Shown piece by piece: positions 3,801 through 6,177 of a stretch of 6,177 bases of DNA. Each line of letters opens with the position of its first letter. Positions within the stretch are counted from its first letter, which is position 1. Made by a program: the position numbers and the translations under genes. The stretch is from RGIG2041 sp045537695 (GTDB lineage: Bacteria > Bacillota > Clostridia > UBA1381 > UMGS1253). The DNA lies in assembly GCA_045537695.1 (NCBI GenBank), contig JAZSQB010000002.1, forward strand, positions 1 through 6,177. The letters run 5' to 3'. Below the pieces are notes generated by a model. That model did no database searches, had not been told where the DNA came from, and worked only from the letters and a program-made list of their open reading frames with translations.

Positions 3801-6050
3801 ATGAAACACAGTAAAATTTCAACACGTATATGGATAGGCTACATTACGGTCGGCGTGTTTTTTATGCTGACGCTGGCGGTTGCGCTTTTCTTTTTGGGCG
3901 AACTGTATCTGGATTTGCGTCAGGACAATGCCATGAAGCGCCGGCTGGAGCAAGCGGCGGTGGATGTGGATATGCAGCTCAATACGGCGCAGGAAGTGGT
4001 TAATTCGCTGTATTGGGATGCCGAAATCCGCACTCTGGCTTCTTTGGGTGCAGAGCAGGTGGATGAAAGCACCATTTGTCGCATAGTGCGCACGCGTACA
4101 GATAGTGCAATGGCGAAACATATGACGGTGTACGTGTCCTTGCTGGAGCATTCACTGGATTCTGTGTTTGGACCGGAACGTGCAACCGGCGCGCTCAGCT
4201 TTTTGAAAACGGAGGGTTTTGGTTCAGTGTCGACGCTAGCGCTGGTCTCCCATTTTAAAACCAATATGACGGACCAGTATTTTCGTCTGATGGAAGACGG
4301 TAGCGGTGCGCCGGGGAGCCGACTTGCGATTGTAGAGCGAAAGATGTATGCCGAAAAACCGATCTACTTTTTTGTTTTTGTGGATTTGGAGTCGATTGTA
4401 CGTACGGAAAGTGCAGAAGATGTGATGCTGATTATGGATGAGGACCAGCTTTTGGCATGCAGCAACTACCGCGTAGGGGAACCGCGCCAGAATGTGTATC
4501 GCTTTATAGACAGTGCGGGTGATTTTTCTGCGCTGGCAGACGGCGTGTATGTTGAGGATAATTATCGGTATATGTTCAGCGCATCGAAAATGATGAGCTG
4601 GTATTATGTGCTTGCAACGCCGAATACTTTCTTTACGCAGCTGCGCTGGAATTATTATCTGGTCGTGCTGGCGATTTGGCTTGCGGTTTTGCTTTTGTGG
4701 TTATTGCTGGTATCGATCCTGAAAAAATATGCATATGTGCCGCTGGCGGATACGGTAAAAGCGTTGTCTACGCATGCACGTGCGCCGTTTCAGAATGAAA
4801 AACAGTATATCTGTGCGACGGTGCAGGATTTGGTGAATACGATTGATGCCCTGACATTGCAGGAGCAGGCACACAGACAGTCGGCGCGCATCGAACAAAT
4901 GCGTTATATGCTGCGCGGTATTCCGCCGGAAGAAGAAATGCTGCGTGATTTGGAAACGGCATTTTGCGAAGGACGTGAGGGACCGTATCGTGTGTGCTTA
5001 CTTGAGTTTTCTAAGTATGCGAAGCTGTGGGAGACTTTTTCTGAGGAAATGCTCTTGGAAATCCGCCGGCAGGTTGTGGCGTTTATCGGGCAGGAGCTAA
5101 AAGACAGTATGGTAGCCTTGCCGATGATTATGGACTACAAAAGCTTTGTGGTGATTGTTTCCGGTATGGATATGCGCACGTTGCGTGCGAAGCTGATGAA
5201 TGTGGCTGCTGTGGTGGATGCTAGCTTTGAAGCAGAACTTGCCGGTGCTGTTGGCGATTTGTGCGAGCGCTTGGGTGACGTGGATAGCTCGTATGCTTCG
5301 GCACTCAAAATTCTGGAAAGCCATTACAGTCTGGGCAGTCGCAATGCCATCGTTACGAGTGACGATGTGGTGCTACATATGGGCGGCAGTAGCCTGTATT
5401 ATCCGATTGATGCGGAGCGCGAGCTGATTGCAGAGGTCATTCGTTGTCACGAAGATGAAGTGGCAATGCTTTTGACGCAGATTTTAGATGAAAACTTTGA
5501 CAAGCATCCGCTAACGAAGGAACGCCTCAATTCCTTTGCCTTTTCCATTGCATCAACCATCAACCGCGTGGCAGATGCGCTTGGGAAAACCACGCAGGAT
5601 ATTTTCGGCGAGGGCAATATTGTCTTCCTAGATTTGAAAATGTGTACGGATAAGATGGAGTTGCGTGGCAAGGTGTATGGTATGTTTAATGATTTGCTCG
5701 AATATGTGCGTGCGCAGACACCGGATACGGAGCGTGATACCTCGGCGCTGATGCTCGAGTATATTCATATACATTACAATGAAGACATTTCTCTGTCGGA
5801 CTTGAGTGCGGAATTTTCGCTGTCACTTAGCTATACCAGTACGCTGTTTAAGGAAGTGACGGGCGAAAACTTTAAGGATTATTTAAACCGCTACCGCATC
5901 AAGCGTGCTTGTGATATTCTCGCAGAGGAGCAGGGTATTAAAAATACGGAGCTTGCAAAGCGTGTCGGCTTTAACACGGTGGCAACGCTTTTGCGCTTGT
6001 TTAACAAATACGAGGGAACGACGCCTGGGCAGTACGGCAAAAAAGAATAA
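3801..6050 (+). CDS. Transmembrane AraC-family transcriptional regulator (YesN-like)
   Basis: A 749-residue one-component membrane regulator. Residues 11-35 form a first membrane helix. About 36-280 is an extracytoplasmic sensor region (Cache-like by size and position, not by motif). Residues 283-307 form a second membrane helix, followed by a HAMP-like/coiled linker to about 370 and a middle cytoplasmic region (about 380-640) like that of YesN-type regulators. Residues 648-749 are an AraC DNA-binding domain: first helix-turn-helix about 664-684 (SLSDLSAEFSLSLSYTSTLFK region), then FKDYLNRYRIKRACDIL, and second helix-turn-helix about 713-735 with terminal TTPGQYGK. Such proteins sense extracellular sugars or wall signals and usually activate adjacent ABC-transporter genes. 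An ATG at 3795 is in frame, but AAGGGG (3788-3793) is only 1 nt from it and 7 nt from the ATG at 3801, so 3801 is chosen. The gene is monocistronic, with a terminator right after the stop. No target genes lie in the window. Confidence 0.9.
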   Translation: MKHSKISTRIWIGYITVGVFFMLTLAVALFFLGELYLDLRQDNAMKRRLEQAAVDVDMQLNTAQEVVNSLYWDAEIRTLASLGAEQVDESTICRIVRTRTDSAMAKHMTVYVSLLEHSLDSVFGPERATGALSFLKTEGFGSVSTLALVSHFKTNMTDQYFRLMEDGSGAPGSRLAIVERKMYAEKPIYFFVFVDLESIVRTESAEDVMLIMDEDQLLACSNYRVGEPRQNVYRFIDSAGDFSALADGVYVEDNYRYMFSASKMMSWYYVLATPNTFFTQLRWNYYLVVLAIWLAVLLLWLLLVSILKKYAYVPLADTVKALSTHARAPFQNEKQYICATVQDLVNTIDALTLQEQAHRQSARIEQMRYMLRGIPPEEEMLRDLETAFCEGREGPYRVCLLEFSKYAKLWETFSEEMLLEIRRQVVAFIGQELKDSMVALPMIMDYKSFVVIVSGMDMRTLRAKLMNVAAVVDASFEAELAGAVGDLCERLGDVDSSYASALKILESHYSLGSRNAIVTSDDVVLHMGGSSLYYPIDAERELIAEVIRCHEDEVAMLLTQILDENFDKHPLTKERLNSFAFSIASTINRVADALGKTTQDIFGEGNIVFLDLKMCTDKMELRGKVYGMFNDLLEYVRAQTPDTERDTSALMLEYIHIHYNEDISLSDLSAEFSLSLSYTSTLFKEVTGENFKDYLNRYRIKRACDILAEEQGIKNTELAKRVGFNTVATLLRLFNKYEGTTPGQYGKKE

Positions 6051-6089
6051 ACAAAGGGACTGTAAAAACTTTTACAGTCCCTTTGTTTT
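6050..6089 (+). terminator. Strong intrinsic terminator of the AraC-type gene
   Basis: A perfect stem of about 16 bp (6050-6065 pairing with 6072-6087) begins at the last base of the TAA stop codon, has an A/T-rich tip, and ends in a TTTT run. The complementary strand also ends in TTTATTC, so it may work in both directions. Confidence 0.9.
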
Positions 6090-6177
6090 GTTGGGGGAAA
6101 AGGATTGACCTTTCTCGTTGGACGCCGCGGGTGGGGTTATGCCCGGGCGTTGCATCGAAAATGTATTTTGTGAGGTC

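Noticed and set aside
3819..4264. Several open frames antisense to the start of the AraC-type gene
   Set aside because: They are mirror frames of a clearly coding, well-conserved gene and have no ribosome binding sites.
6090..6177. G-rich end of the window, with an open frame on the minus strand and a TTGACC box
   Set aside because: The frame runs through the terminator hairpin and has no recognisable protein features, and no -10 box is found at the right distance from TTGACC. The stretch is too short to interpret.
1..6177. CRISPR array, integrase, transposase or phage genes
   Set aside because: No regularly spaced repeats and no such protein motifs are visible in any frame; the only mobile-like signal is the small element at 3520-3653.

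Overview
The window looks like chromosomal DNA of a spore-forming Firmicute, probably a Clostridia-type anaerobe. The reasons are a SleB-type cortex/cell-wall hydrolase with a copper-amine-oxidase-like N-terminal domain, a YesN-like membrane-anchored AraC regulator, an AbrB-type switch protein, strong GGAGG-type ribosome binding sites, near-perfect TTGACA-N17-TATAAT promoters and moderate GC. This is inference from gene content; no species can be named.

Layout. (1) Positions 1-310, minus strand: a consensus promoter reads into a broken tRNA-Trp-like copy whose anticodon is UCA, then an intact tRNA-Trp(CCA), then a strong intrinsic terminator. Positions 1-50 hold nothing I recognise. (2) Positions 365-1293, plus strand: a secreted SleB-family hydrolase with its own promoter. 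(3) Positions 1294-1600: no intact gene. This stretch holds the decayed end of an unrecognised minus-strand gene (one in-frame TGA), a hairpin terminator, and an orphan Shine-Dalgarno sequence just after the glycosyltransferase stop. (4) Positions 1601-3064, minus strand: a two-gene operon, a small AbrB-family regulator followed 16 bp later by a family-1 (macrolide/YjiC-type) glycosyltransferase. Its promoter has a perfect 16-bp palindrome plus a tandem half-site over the -10 box, suggesting autoregulation. (5) Positions 3097-3450, minus strand: a small protein of unknown function with one membrane segment. (6) Positions 3451-3800: a 350-bp divergent intergenic region. It has a good plus-strand promoter, a highly structured 116-bp element bracketed by two copies of the 9-bp sequence TGGTATAAT, and dyad/direct repeats just before the next gene. 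(7) Positions 3801-6050, plus strand: a 749-residue transmembrane AraC-family regulator, closed by a strong terminator whose stem begins right at the stop codon. Positions 6090-6177 hold nothing I can identify.

How the parts fit. No single pathway links these genes. The AbrB regulator and glycosyltransferase form one regulated unit, possibly for detoxifying or modifying a small hydrophobic compound. The AraC regulator resembles those that sense cell-surface or sugar signals and control nearby ABC-transporter genes, but any target gene lies outside the window. The most unusual items are the UCA-anticodon tRNA remnant, the structured element flanked by duplicated -10 boxes, and the palindromic operator of the AbrB operon.
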